Part shown: positions 1 to 5,974 of the stretch, piece after piece
How the letters are laid out: each line of letters starts with the position of its first letter
How positions within the stretch are numbered: position 1 is the stretch's first letter
Assembly: GCA_030588935.1 (NCBI GenBank)
Contig: JAUUWR010000036.1
Coordinates: forward strand, 1-10,225
Length of the DNA: 10,225 nt
DNA from: a bacterium
Lineage (GTDB): Archaea; Nanobdellota; Nanobdellia; Pacearchaeales; GW2011-AR1
Reading direction: 5' to 3'
Made by a program: the position numbers and the translations under genes
Notes under the pieces: model-generated
Database searches by the model: none
What the model was told of the DNA's origin: nothing
The model's input: the letters and a program-made list of their open reading frames with translations, nothing else

Positions 1-1531
1 CTTCTTCATCCCCTGATGGGTGTGGTTTAGGATCTACACAATCCAATGTTATTGGTGTTCCTAACAATTGCTTCTCTGGGGTTGGATCTCTTACCCAATA
101 ACATTCAGCAAAAGTATAATCTATTAAATCAGTTTCAAATAAATAATCATCTGGGTTCAATGCCGTTAATCCAGGTTCACTATAATCACTTGATGGAACT
201 AACCATATCTTAGCTCCTGTACAATGTGAATAGTAGTCTGGTTCACCACAATAGTCATGTTCATTAATATCCATATTTGCATCAGGATAACTTGGTAAAT
301 TCATACCTAAATCCACATTTCCACTAACAACTAGATCTCCATTAATATCTGAAGTTTCTTTAACTATCAAAGCCCCTGGATTATCTCCCCCCCAATTCAC
401 AAACCTATCTGGTTTATCAGCATAATATATTAGAGAGTAATCTGTCTCTGGTTTAAGTCCTTCAGCGTTAAGTGAATACTCAAATTTCGGACCCATGTCA
501 TTATATTCTAATGTTGCTTGTATTTCATCACCAGGAATTTCTTGCCAATCAGGATCTTTGTTTTCAAGAATCAAGACTAAATCCTCTCCAGTAATTGATT
601 CATCTTCACTACAAGGAATATTTGGCTCTCCTATCGTCTTTTCTCCAACAGGTGGCGTCTTATCAACAAAGAAACAATTCTTATTTATATCTTCAACATT
701 TCCAACATTATCTATAGCATAAAATTCAAGTAAATGGCAAGATTCTTCGTCTTTTTGTATATTAAATGATAGATCTTTTTCTTCCCCCTCATTCAATTCT
801 TCATTCCAATCTCCTGATCCCTCTGCAAATTTACATCCGCTACCTTCAGACATACAATATCTATCTGGAACAATAGTATTTCTCCACTTAATCTTTTCAA
901 TTCCAGCATCATGTTTTTCTAGGAAGTTATCAGTAGCAGATAAAGTTATAATAGTAGCTGTGTCAATCCATTCAAGTATATGTTCTTCATCAATATAGAC
1001 AACTTTATAAGTTCCTTTAGGTGAAAATGATTTTGTTGTTTCTGGTTTAGTTGTGTCTATGCAAATATCGGGTTCAATAAATACATAATATCCTTCAGGA
1101 TCTCTTGTTTCCATAAGCCATGTTCTGCAACATTCTGTTTCAGGAGTCTTTGCAGAATAAGTAAAATCTTCTGATTCACCAGAATTTATTTCATTGCCTG
1201 ATTGTGCTGTCCAAAAACAAAAATTTCCAATTGTATTTGTAGCATAGTAAGGACCATTCCATCCTGAAACTGCGTCACACTTTAAGTTTTCAAATTCATT
1301 TTGTTCATATATTCTAAATTCATGAATTGGGTCTCCCGAAGTACATTTCACATGAACATTAAAATTTTCTGTAATTCCTCCCTCAACAATATTTGGAGTA
1401 ACAGTGGCAGTAGAATCATGCGTCATCGCCAAAACCAACCCAACAACCAACACAATAGAAATTAAACCAAGAATTACAACTGATATTTTTGCCATCGATT
1501 TTTTATTTTTAAACATCCCTTTCAAGTTCAT
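1..1531 (-). CDS. Secreted/surface protein with Ig-like and DNVGNVE-type repeats (3' end outside window)
   Basis: An open frame of 510 codons runs on the minus strand without a stop to the left edge, so the C-terminus is missing. The N-terminus is basic (MNLKGMFKNKKSMAK) and is followed by a hydrophobic segment at residues 15-36, a signal peptide or membrane anchor. The rest is acidic and Cys-containing, as expected outside the cell. Beta-rich modules follow: residues about 40-130 (Ig-like, paired Cys), about 160-292 with 'TTKPETT', 'LSATDN' (197-202) and 'YAIDNVGNVED' (271-281) ending in 'VDKTPP', then 'VSGNVDLG' (402-409) and 'GAKIWLVPSSDY' (439-450). ATDN and DNVGN signatures are typical of bacterial and archaeal Ig-like surface modules. 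The start at 1531 was chosen because its upstream block matches that of the 2340 gene at the same distance; Met6 and Met13 are alternatives. Function is unknown; adhesion or cell-envelope role is inferred. Confidence 0.85.
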   Translation of the reverse strand, partial: MNLKGMFKNKKSMAKISVVILGLISIVLVVGLVLAMTHDSTATVTPNIVEGGITENFNVHVKCTSGDPIHEFRIYEQNEFENLKCDAVSGWNGPYYATNTIGNFCFWTAQSGNEINSGESEDFTYSAKTPETECCRTWLMETRDPEGYYVFIEPDICIDTTKPETTKSFSPKGTYKVVYIDEEHILEWIDTATIITLSATDNFLEKHDAGIEKIKWRNTIVPDRYCMSEGSGCKFAEGSGDWNEELNEGEEKDLSFNIQKDEESCHLLEFYAIDNVGNVEDINKNCFFVDKTPPVGEKTIGEPNIPCSEDESITGEDLVLILENKDPDWQEIPGDEIQATLEYNDMGPKFEYSLNAEGLKPETDYSLIYYADKPDRFVNWGGDNPGALIVKETSDINGDLVVSGNVDLGMNLPSYPDANMDINEHDYCGEPDYYSHCTGAKIWLVPSSDYSEPGLTALNPDDYLFETDLIDYTFAECYWVRDPTPEKQLLGTPITLDCVDPKPHPSGDEE

Positions 1532-1553
1532 GAAACATATAACAAAGAATTCT

Positions 1554-1614
1554 TTATAAATATTATGACAATGCAAGCAATAATTCTTTTTATTACTTGC
1601 TGGTAAAAAAATAA
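1554..1614 (-). promoter_or_regulatory. Shared surface-protein promoter, copy A
   Basis: Read on the minus strand, this block ends in TTTATAA at 1554-1560, 23-29 bases before the ATG at 1531, the spacing of an archaeal TATA box on a leaderless transcript. About 54 of 61 bases match 2363-2423, and the offset (809) equals the offset between the two start codons. The longest identical run, 18 bases, lies just upstream of the TATA box, where a regulator could bind. Its far end overlaps the T-rich terminator of the upstream gene. Confidence 0.75.
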
Positions 1615-1640
1615 AAATAAAAAAACAAAAAACATTTTTT
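1602..1640 (-). terminator. Oligo-T terminator after the Cys-rich surface protein gene
   Basis: On the minus strand, right after the stop at 1654, come several runs of five to seven T within about 40 bases. Such T-runs, without a strong hairpin, are the usual intrinsic terminator of archaea. It separates the two secreted-protein genes, supporting independent transcription from their own promoters. Confidence 0.6.
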
Positions 1641-1653
1641 AATTAAACGCCAC

Positions 1654-2340
1654 CTAACAAATTACTTGTCCTCCTACACAGATTCCATCTCCAGCACAAA
1701 CGTCATTTATTGTGCAAGGATCTCCATCGTTGCATGCTATATCTGGTGTAGGTGCAAAAAAACAGCCTGTTGATGAATCACACGAATCACTTGTACATTG
1801 ATTACTATCATCACAAATTACTGATTGTCCTCCTACACATGTTCCATCTACAGCACAAGAATCATCTATTGTGCAAGCGTCTCCATCGTTGCAAACATTA
1901 CTGTTGTTAGGAGTATTAGTACATACCCAATAATCACATGCATCGTTTGTACAAGGATTGCCATCATCGCAATCTTGATTATTGTTACATTCTCCATTAA
2001 TTGGACATCCTTCATCTGTCCATCCATCACAATCATTATCTTTACCATCACAAACTTCTGGATTACCTGGGAACCTTTCCGAATCATCATCATCACAATC
2101 AAGCCCCAAACATCCTGGACCAACACCATAACCATCTTGGTCAGCGTCAATACATTCCTCTGGAGAAGGTTGCTGTTGTTCAAGAGCAGCAATTCTTTCT
2201 TCTAGTGCTATTATAGCATTCCATAGTTGTGTAAATGGGTTGTTGCCTGATTTTGTTGATTTGTCTGATACTGCTAAAGCAAAACCAGATATTAATATTA
2301 TAATTGTAAAAATAATTCCAAATAAAATTAGTTTTTTCAT
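1654..2340 (-). CDS. Secreted Cys-rich protein with MopE-like metal-binding motif and four Cys repeats
   Basis: A 228-residue protein. Residues 1-23 form a signal peptide (MKK, long hydrophobic core, GFALA). A short coiled-coil candidate follows at 38-57 (LWNAIIALEERIAALEQQQ). Residues 63-112 carry the pattern CxDADQDGYG - DCDDDD - PGNPEVCDGKDNDCDG - DEGC, matching the acidic 'putative metal-binding' motif seen in MopE-type and many bacterial surface proteins; calcium or copper binding is known for some of that family and is inferred here. Residues about 124-228 are four Cys-rich repeats of 26-27 residues; repeats 2 and 4 are near copies (CNDGDxCTI-D-CA-DG-CVGGQ). The protein stops immediately after the last Cys, so it may be cut short relative to relatives with more repeats. 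The start is fixed by the TATA box 23-29 bases upstream. Its promoter is shared with the gene at 1531. Confidence 0.88.
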   Translation of the reverse strand: MKKLILFGIIFTIIILISGFALAVSDKSTKSGNNPFTQLWNAIIALEERIAALEQQQPSPEECIDADQDGYGVGPGCLGLDCDDDDSERFPGNPEVCDGKDNDCDGWTDEGCPINGECNNNQDCDDGNPCTNDACDYWVCTNTPNNSNVCNDGDACTIDDSCAVDGTCVGGQSVICDDSNQCTSDSCDSSTGCFFAPTPDIACNDGDPCTINDVCAGDGICVGGQVIC

Positions 2341-2362
2341 ATAATAATATAGGAGGGTTTAG

Positions 2363-2423
2363 TTATAAACATTATGACAATCCAAGCAATAATTCTTTTT
2401 GTTACTAATTGGTTAAAAAATAA
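2363..2423 (-). promoter_or_regulatory. Shared surface-protein promoter, copy B
   Basis: On the minus strand, GTTTATAA at 2363-2370 lies 23-30 bases before the ATG at 2340, consistent with a leaderless transcript. The bases between show CCTCCT, the reverse of a ribosome binding site, so none is present in the right sense. The block repeats 1554-1614 with about 7 differences in 61 and no indel, and marks this gene and its neighbour as a common regulon. Confidence 0.75.
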
Positions 2424-2450
2424 TTCAAAAGAAAGTTTTTACTTGAAGTT

Positions 2451-2562
2451 GATGAAAACCTAAAACCAAAAGTTTTAAATATCATGATGTTTTAATCATA
2501 TTGATATAAGCTCAGTATGGTCTTCGGGCAATGCTGAGCCATTATATTTTAATCTATAATTT
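2451..2562 (+). repeat. Direct repeat copy 1 (small RNA cassette)
   Basis: Aligns without gaps to 3189-3306 (offset 738) from 2451 up to the hairpin loop, about 55 of 67 bases identical over 2461-2527, and again at ATCTATAAT near the right end. It contains a BRE-like CCAAAA, a TATA-like TTTTAAATAT (2473-2482) and a hairpin (2510-2539). Together with copy 2 it brackets the NYN nuclease gene. Confidence 0.75.
2503..2560 (+). ncRNA. Candidate small hairpin RNA, copy 1 (antisense to the NYN gene's 3' end)
   Basis: The start is inferred as about 25 bases after the TATA-like box at 2473-2482. The core hairpin 2510-2539 pairs GCTCAGTAT with ATGCTGAGC (one G-U), has a single G-A mismatch, then three inner pairs closed by a C(UUCG)G tetraloop at 2522-2527. 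Both box and fold recur in copy 2 with compensatory changes. The RNA would run into the last codons of the minus-strand NYN gene (stop at 2549), so it would be complementary to that mRNA's 3' end. A rho-independent-like role for the minus-strand mRNA is possible, but no T-run follows on that strand. The 3' end is a guess from the T-rich stretch. Confidence 0.55.
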
Positions 2563-3085
2563 TATTTATGATGTTATTAAGTTTAATAGAATAATCACAC
2601 GCATTTCTTAAATTATAAGATGAACTTAAACTAAAATAAGCATTTTCGATTTTCTTTCCTAATTTTTTCACTCTTTTTATTGGAGATATAAAATCCTCGT
2701 CGCCTGAAACAATAATCGCAGTGTCATAAAAATTCTCATAAGCCTCGCCTACAAAATCACTTACTAAATGAGTATCATCACCCTTTACTTCATATTTAAT
2801 TTCCCCTTTTCTTTTTGTTTTTCTTAACTTGCATATTATGACTTTAAATTTAGGAATCTTTCTTAAAACATTAAAAAATTTCTGCTGGTTCCAATAAATT
2901 TTAGGATTTGCACTAATATCTAATGGAGCATTATAATAAAATACCTTTACCAATTTTCTATCTCCAATTAATTCATTAATCAGTTTTTGAAAATTAACCT
3001 TATTAACAATTTTTAATTTTTTTGTACTATGATAAAAATTACTTCCGTCAATAAAAATCACCACTCTCTCTTGTTTCTTTTCCAT
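2549..3085 (-). CDS. NYN-domain (LabA/DUF88-like, PIN-fold) ribonuclease
   Basis: A 178-residue single-domain protein. The first strand carries VVIFIDGSNFYHS (8-20), with Asp13 and Asn16 in the usual NYN acidic site. KGDDTHLVSDF (101-111) supplies Asp103/104 and Asp110, and IIVSGDEDFISPIKRVKKLGKKIE (124-147) supplies Asp129 and Asp131 and the conserved 'G.D.DF.p.i...k..Gk' signature. NYN proteins are metal-dependent RNases related to PIN toxins; activity here is inferred from an intact acidic set. A TATA-like GATTTTTAATTT lies 20-31 bases before the ATG and no ribosome binding site is seen, so a leaderless mRNA is likely. The gene stands alone between two hairpin-RNA repeats on the other strand, which invites a nuclease-RNA pairing, but that is speculative; the known relatives are mostly housekeeping or uncharacterised. 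Confidence 0.9.
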   Translation of the reverse strand: MEKKQERVVIFIDGSNFYHSTKKLKIVNKVNFQKLINELIGDRKLVKVFYYNAPLDISANPKIYWNQQKFFNVLRKIPKFKVIICKLRKTKRKGEIKYEVKGDDTHLVSDFVGEAYENFYDTAIIVSGDEDFISPIKRVKKLGKKIENAYFSLSSSYNLRNACDYSIKLNNIINKIID

Positions 3086-3104
3086 ATTGTAATTAAAAGA
3101 ATCT

Positions 3105-3116
3105 AAATTAAAAATC
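3105..3116 (-). promoter_or_regulatory. TATA-like box of the NYN gene
   Basis: On the minus strand GATTTTTAATTT ends 20 bases before the ATG at 3085. The spacing fits a leaderless archaeal transcript. The match is weak because the whole region is AT-rich. Confidence 0.4.
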
Positions 3117-3240
3117 TATTGGTTTATTTTTTATCTCACAACCCCCCCCAACACCCAAACCATAAAAAATCATCTCTTACTCAAACCAAATGAAAATTTA
3201 AATCCGAAAGTTTTAAATATTAAGATGTTTTAATTATATT

Positions 3241-3297
3241 GTTAATTGCTCAGTGCTGTCTTCGGAGAGCACTGGAGCTTTTTATTATTTTTCTTAT
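3241..3297 (+). ncRNA. Candidate small hairpin RNA, copy 2
   Basis: Predicted start about 25 bases after the TATA-like box at 3211-3220. The hairpin 3248-3278 pairs GCTC and AGTGCT with AGCACT and GAGC, with one bulged G (3274), then a G-G mismatch, T-A and C-G pairs and the UUCG loop (3261-3264). Compared with copy 1, the pair A2517-T2532 is G3255-C3270 here, and T2518-A2531 is C3256-G3269: two double compensatory changes. The hairpin is followed at once by TTTTTATTATTTTT, so this copy has promoter, fold and terminator and is the better candidate for an independent RNA gene. It matches no RNA family I can name. Confidence 0.6.
3279..3297 (+). terminator. Oligo-T terminator of hairpin RNA copy 2
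   Basis: T5 and T5 runs directly abut the 3' side of the hairpin at 3248-3278. A GC stem plus T-run is a convincing end signal, and it makes read-through into the CheD-like gene 200 bases downstream unlikely. Confidence 0.6.
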
Positions 3298-3411
3298 CTA
3301 TAATATGATAAATCATTAAGCTTGGTTCTGAAGAGATTAAGCTTCTCATCTTTAAAGCGTCATATTTTTGTAAGATATAGATATTTTTCTTAAACCAAAC
3401 AAAAAACATAA

Positions 3412-3419
3412 TTTTATAA
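3412..3419 (+). promoter_or_regulatory. TATA-like box of the CheD-like gene
   Basis: TTTTATAA at 3412-3419, preceded by A-rich sequence, predicts a start near 3441-3445 and hence a leader of about 35 bases before the ATG at 3480. A second AT-rich match at 3431-3441 would give a leader of about ten bases instead. Confidence 0.45.
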
Positions 3420-3442
3420 GGTTTGAATTATTATATTTTATA

Positions 3443-3471
3443 GAGGTGAAACAACCTCAGAGAATTCTGAG
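3443..3471 (+). promoter_or_regulatory. Structured leader with two mutually exclusive hairpins
   Basis: GAGGT (3443-3447) can pair with ACCTC (3454-3458), and CTCAGA (3456-3461) can pair with TCTGAG (3466-3471). The two stems share CTC at 3456-3458, so only one full stem can form at a time. They occupy nearly all of the predicted leader and end nine bases before the ATG. The GAGGT resembles a ribosome binding site but is over 30 bases from the start codon. A switch is an inference from geometry only; the stems are short. Confidence 0.3.
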
Positions 3472-3479
3472 AAAATAGA

Positions 3480-4169
3480 ATGAAATTAGATGAAGATAAG
3501 AATATTGAAGTAGAATCTGAAGGAGATTATAAAAAAGGAAAAATTAATGACTGCGCTTTTACTTATAACCCTGAACAAAACCTATATACTAAAGATCTAA
3601 TGCATTGCGTTGGATTAGCACTTATAGATGAAGTTAAGGGCATAAGAAAGAGAGGGTTAATACATATCTACTATAATAAAGAGTTTGTAAGAAATGGAGA
3701 CAATAATATAATTCTTCCTGATGAAAAAGTAAAAGAAACTTATAACCTCCTAAAAAACTTTGTAGGGGATTTTAGACTAAATGAAGAAGGAAAAAAGATT
3801 TTTAAAAATCCAAAAGCACTTATGGTTTATGTTCGTAGTGTACCTATTGGCACATCAGTAGAAAAAATAGTTTTAAGAAATGAATTTACTGACATAGCTG
3901 AAGAAAAAAAGATTAAAGATACAGACAGATATGAAAATCCAATGGCAGATTATATTGGAAATTGGTTAAAAAAGAAAAAAATAGAATTATATGCTTCACA
4001 AGCAACATCAAATAAAAAATTGCCAAGTGTTTTAAATATGGAAGATGACCCAAAAGAAATTCACCATAAAGAATTTTGTTTAGGACATGATAGAATAAGA
4101 ATTGGTATGTATAATAAAGATGGAGTTTTATTAAATAAAAATGATTATGAAGATGGATTAGATTTTTAA
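3480..4169 (+). CDS. Protein with CheD-like deamidase signature, no chemotaxis context
   Basis: A 229-residue soluble protein not recognised as a whole. Residues 36-66 (from YTKDLMHCVGLALIDEV to GLIHIYYN) resemble the core of CheD glutamine deamidases, 'T-x5-C-V...D...GG-l-a-H'. Thr37, Cys43 and His62 are spaced 6 and 19 residues, against 6 and about 17 for the CheD Thr-Cys-His triad. The remainder has VYVRSVPIGTSVEKIVLRNEF (116-136), reminiscent of a beta-strand continuation, and a charged C-terminal part. CheD deamidates receptor glutamines; without chemotaxis genes nearby the target is unknown. It stands alone, with its own promoter and a structured leader, and is followed by a 52-base gap before the CYTH operon. 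The CheD assignment is a motif-level guess; it could be an unrelated alpha/beta protein. Confidence 0.75.
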   Translation: MKLDEDKNIEVESEGDYKKGKINDCAFTYNPEQNLYTKDLMHCVGLALIDEVKGIRKRGLIHIYYNKEFVRNGDNNIILPDEKVKETYNLLKNFVGDFRLNEEGKKIFKNPKALMVYVRSVPIGTSVEKIVLRNEFTDIAEEKKIKDTDRYENPMADYIGNWLKKKKIELYASQATSNKKLPSVLNMEDDPKEIHHKEFCLGHDRIRIGMYNKDGVLLNKNDYEDGLDF

Positions 4170-4182
4170 TCAACTCTTCACA

Positions 4183-4192
4183 ATATTTAAAA
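4183..4192 (+). promoter_or_regulatory. TATA-like box of the CYTH-HD-GNAT operon
   Basis: ATATTTAAAA lies 30-39 bases before the ATG at 4222, predicting a leader of about ten bases. A second AT-rich word, ACATATAAAA (4211-4220), is too close to the start to act for this ATG. No ribosome binding site precedes the first gene, in line with a near-leaderless mRNA. Confidence 0.4.
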
Positions 4193-4221
4193 ACTTAATC
4201 TTTCTCTAAAACATATAAAAG

Positions 4222-4818
4222 ATGGTATGGTTAGAAGTTGAAACTAAAGTTCGAATTGATTCTAAAGAAGTTAATAATCTAAGAAAGAAAATCAAAAAAA
4301 TAGCCAGGTTTGTGAAAAAAGAAACTCGTGGGGATGATTATTTTGCTATAAGAAGATTTAGAAAAAAATCTTATCCCAAGAAAGCTTTCAGAATCAGGAA
4401 AAAACCAGATAAATATGAAATTAATTTTAAAAAATGGCTGAGAAAATACTGGGACAACCAGATTGTTGTTAAGCAGGAATTTGAATTTGCTTTAAAAGAT
4501 AAAGAAGATGTTGATAAATTATTGGCATTGTTCAGGGATCTGGGTTTTAAACAATGGCTTAAAAAAAGAAAAACTTCTGAAAGTTATGTTCATAAAAAAG
4601 ACAAGAGGATTGTTATTGAAATAAATAAAGTTGAGCATTTGGGTTATTTTATGGAGATAGAGTATTTAGCCAAGCCAAGTGAGATTGATAGCGCGAAGAA
4701 CAAGATTCGCAGAGTTTTGAAAGAGTTGGAGATTAAGCCTGAACAAGTAACTAATAAAGGTTATACGCGGATGCTTTGGGATAAAGGGATTAAGGATAAG
4801 AGGTATTTTATGAGATGA
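4222..4818 (+). CDS. CYTH-domain protein (class IV adenylate cyclase / thiamine triphosphatase fold)
   Basis: A 198-residue protein that begins with the signature ExExK: Glu5, Glu7, Lys9 in EVETKVRI. Further tunnel residues are visible: FRIRK (56-60, Arg57 and Arg59), KQEFEF (84-89), KKRKT (114-118), IEINKVEHLGYFMEIEYL (132-149, with Glu133, Glu145, Glu147). This order matches CYTH enzymes, which bind triphosphate groups with divalent metal inside a beta tunnel. Members are adenylate cyclases (CyaB), thiamine triphosphatases or inorganic triphosphatases, and sequence alone does not choose between them; archaeal members are often annotated CyaB. Length is normal for the family (about 180-200). 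It is the first gene of the operon and overlaps the next by ATGA, so translation is likely coupled to the HD-fold protein. Confidence 0.88.
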   Translation: MVWLEVETKVRIDSKEVNNLRKKIKKIARFVKKETRGDDYFAIRRFRKKSYPKKAFRIRKKPDKYEINFKKWLRKYWDNQIVVKQEFEFALKDKEDVDKLLALFRDLGFKQWLKKRKTSESYVHKKDKRIVIEINKVEHLGYFMEIEYLAKPSEIDSAKNKIRRVLKELEIKPEQVTNKGYTRMLWDKGIKDKRYFMR

Positions 4819-5342
4819 AACTAAAAAAACCAACCCCAAAACAACTAGAAAAATTTGTAAAACCTTTTTGTGCTACATTAGATCCAATGCACAATTGGAA
4901 ACATATATTAAGAATTAAAAGAAAAGTTACCTTTTTAAAAAAACAATATAAAAATCTAGATAAGGATTTTTTAAATTTTTTAATATATTTTCATAGTTCT
5001 AGAAAATGGGCTAGAAAAAATAAAAAGAGGATTATGAAATTGGGTTATCCTGCTTCATGGGTTTATAAGATAAATAAACCAACAACTCCTGAAGGAAAGG
5101 TTGTTTGGGATGCTAATATGTTGGAAAATGTTGGTAAATATGGAATTAAAAAAACACTTACCTTAGAAAAGCATTATAAACAAACAAGAAAACAAACACT
5201 CCAGCTTGTAAAAAAGTTTGTAAAAAAATACAAATTTTACACTCCTCTTGGTAAAAAGCTTGGAAATCCAGGTATAAAAATTAAAAAAGATTGGATGAAT
5301 AAAGAATTAACTAAATTAAAAAAACATAGAACAAGAGGTTGA
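4815..5342 (+). CDS. HD-superfamily-like protein with altered HD doublet
   Basis: A 175-residue basic protein. Its layout follows small HD phosphohydrolases of the YedJ type: DPMHNWKHILRI (23-34; first His pair His26/His30), a hydrophobic helix ending FHSSRKW (59-65) where the diagnostic His-Asp is expected, then TPEGKVVWDANMLENVGKYGI (91-111), equal to the 'k-i-v-x-DAD-L-d-x-x-G-x-x-GI' segment with Asp99, and a C-terminal TPLGKKLG (143-150). The metal-binding Asp of the doublet is Ser61, so hydrolysis may be lost or use other ligands. Start is the ATGA overlap with the CYTH gene. The pairing with a triphosphate-binding CYTH protein suggests nucleotide or phosphate chemistry, but this is inference. 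Confidence 0.75.
   Translation: MKLKKPTPKQLEKFVKPFCATLDPMHNWKHILRIKRKVTFLKKQYKNLDKDFLNFLIYFHSSRKWARKNKKRIMKLGYPASWVYKINKPTTPEGKVVWDANMLENVGKYGIKKTLTLEKHYKQTRKQTLQLVKKFVKKYKFYTPLGKKLGNPGIKIKKDWMNKELTKLKKHRTRG
5335..5339 (+). promoter_or_regulatory. Ribosome binding site GAGGT for first GNAT gene
   Basis: GAGGT ends four bases before the ATG at 5344, inside the last codons of the HD-like gene. With a one-base gap between stop and start, it supports this start and coupled translation. Confidence 0.45.
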
Positions 5343-5343
5343 A

Positions 5344-5778
5344 ATGAAAATCAGGAAAGCAACTAAAAAAGATTTAAAAAGAATTGCAGAGATAATGAGA
5401 ACTGAATTTGGAAAACCTCCTTTTAAGGAAAAAGCTTCTTTAAGTGCAATTTTAAAAAGTTTGAATTTTTATATGAAAATAGGAAAAATTTATATAGCAT
5501 CAATAAAAGAAAAGATTGTTGGGATTATTGTATTTAAAGAAGAACAATTTTGGGAAGGTCCAGTAATTCTTATAGAAGATTTAGCTGTTGATGAGAGATT
5601 CAAGAAACAAGGTATTGGAAAAGATTTAATGGATTTTGTGGAAACTTATGCTAAAAAGAAAAAAGCAAAATTTATTGGTTTTATCACACATAAAAAAACT
5701 AGTGCAGTTAAATTCTATCAAAAGTTTGGATATAAATTAAAGAAGAGTGCTGTGATTATGAAAAAAGAATTAAAATGA
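5344..5778 (+). CDS. GNAT-family N-acetyltransferase
   Basis: A 144-residue single GNAT domain. The N-terminal strand-helix MKIRKATKKDLKRIAEIM is typical of the family. The acetyl-CoA motif A is IEDLAVDERFKKQGIGKDLM (77-96) with the pyrophosphate-binding QxxGxG-like KKQGIG at 87-92; AVKFYQKFGYK (121-131) is the conserved motif B with the Tyr general-acid region. Complete in length. The acceptor is unknown; RimI-like protein N-terminal acetylation and small-amine acetylation are both possible. It begins one base after the HD-like gene and overlaps the next small gene by ATGA. A second GNAT follows in the same operon with limited similarity beyond the core motif, so they are not a recent duplication. 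Confidence 0.9.
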   Translation: MKIRKATKKDLKRIAEIMRTEFGKPPFKEKASLSAILKSLNFYMKIGKIYIASIKEKIVGIIVFKEEQFWEGPVILIEDLAVDERFKKQGIGKDLMDFVETYAKKKKAKFIGFITHKKTSAVKFYQKFGYKLKKSAVIMKKELK

Positions 5779-5972
5779 AAAAACTATTAAAACAATTTCT
5801 TGAAAAGATGAAAAAGGAAAAGGTTCCTTGTTTTATTTTTATGATTTATGACAAGAAAAATAGGCCTAAATTTATTGAGGTCATAGTTAAAAGGCCTTAT
5901 AGATATACTGAACCAGAATTAATGAAGAAGATTCCTAAGAGTTATAGGGGGGTGAAAGTTAAGGCTTTGTGA
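5775..5972 (+). CDS. Small basic protein of unknown function
   Basis: A 65-residue protein, start set by an ATGA overlap with the GNAT gene. It reads as a Lys-rich helix (MKKLLKQFLEKMKKEKV), two likely strands (PCFIFMIYDKKNRPKFIEVIVKRP) and a short helix-turn (TEPELMKKIPKSYRGVKVKAL). The alpha-beta-beta pattern and position in a tight operon support a real gene. No family is recognised and no catalytic residues stand out. Confidence 0.7.
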   Translation: MKKLLKQFLEKMKKEKVPCFIFMIYDKKNRPKFIEVIVKRPYRYTEPELMKKIPKSYRGVKVKAL

Positions 5973-5974
5973 AA

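Larger units (their letters stand above)
3189..3306 (+). repeat. Direct repeat copy 2 (small RNA cassette)
   Basis: Diverged second copy of 2451-2562. The BRE/TATA segment CCGAAAGTTTTAAATAT (3204-3220), the following block and the hairpin are kept in the same order and spacing; the stretch after the hairpin is longer and richer in T. It lies between the NYN gene start and the CheD-like gene. Left of it, 3117-3188 contains a C8 tract (3142-3149) and no recognisable gene. Confidence 0.75.

Noticed and set aside
1825..2216. Frames overlapping the Cys-rich secreted protein on both strands
   Set aside because: Repeated His/Ile/Thr composition mirrors the Asp/Cys codons of the real gene; no independent support.
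3315..3344. Repeated ATTAAGCTT (3315-3323 and 3336-3344)
   Set aside because: Nine bases, AT-rich and half palindromic; no further structure or partner copies, so likely chance.
3446..3478. Ten-codon GTG frame in the leader of the CheD-like gene
   Set aside because: Too short to judge, no start context beyond GAGGTG, and the same bases are better explained by the hairpins.
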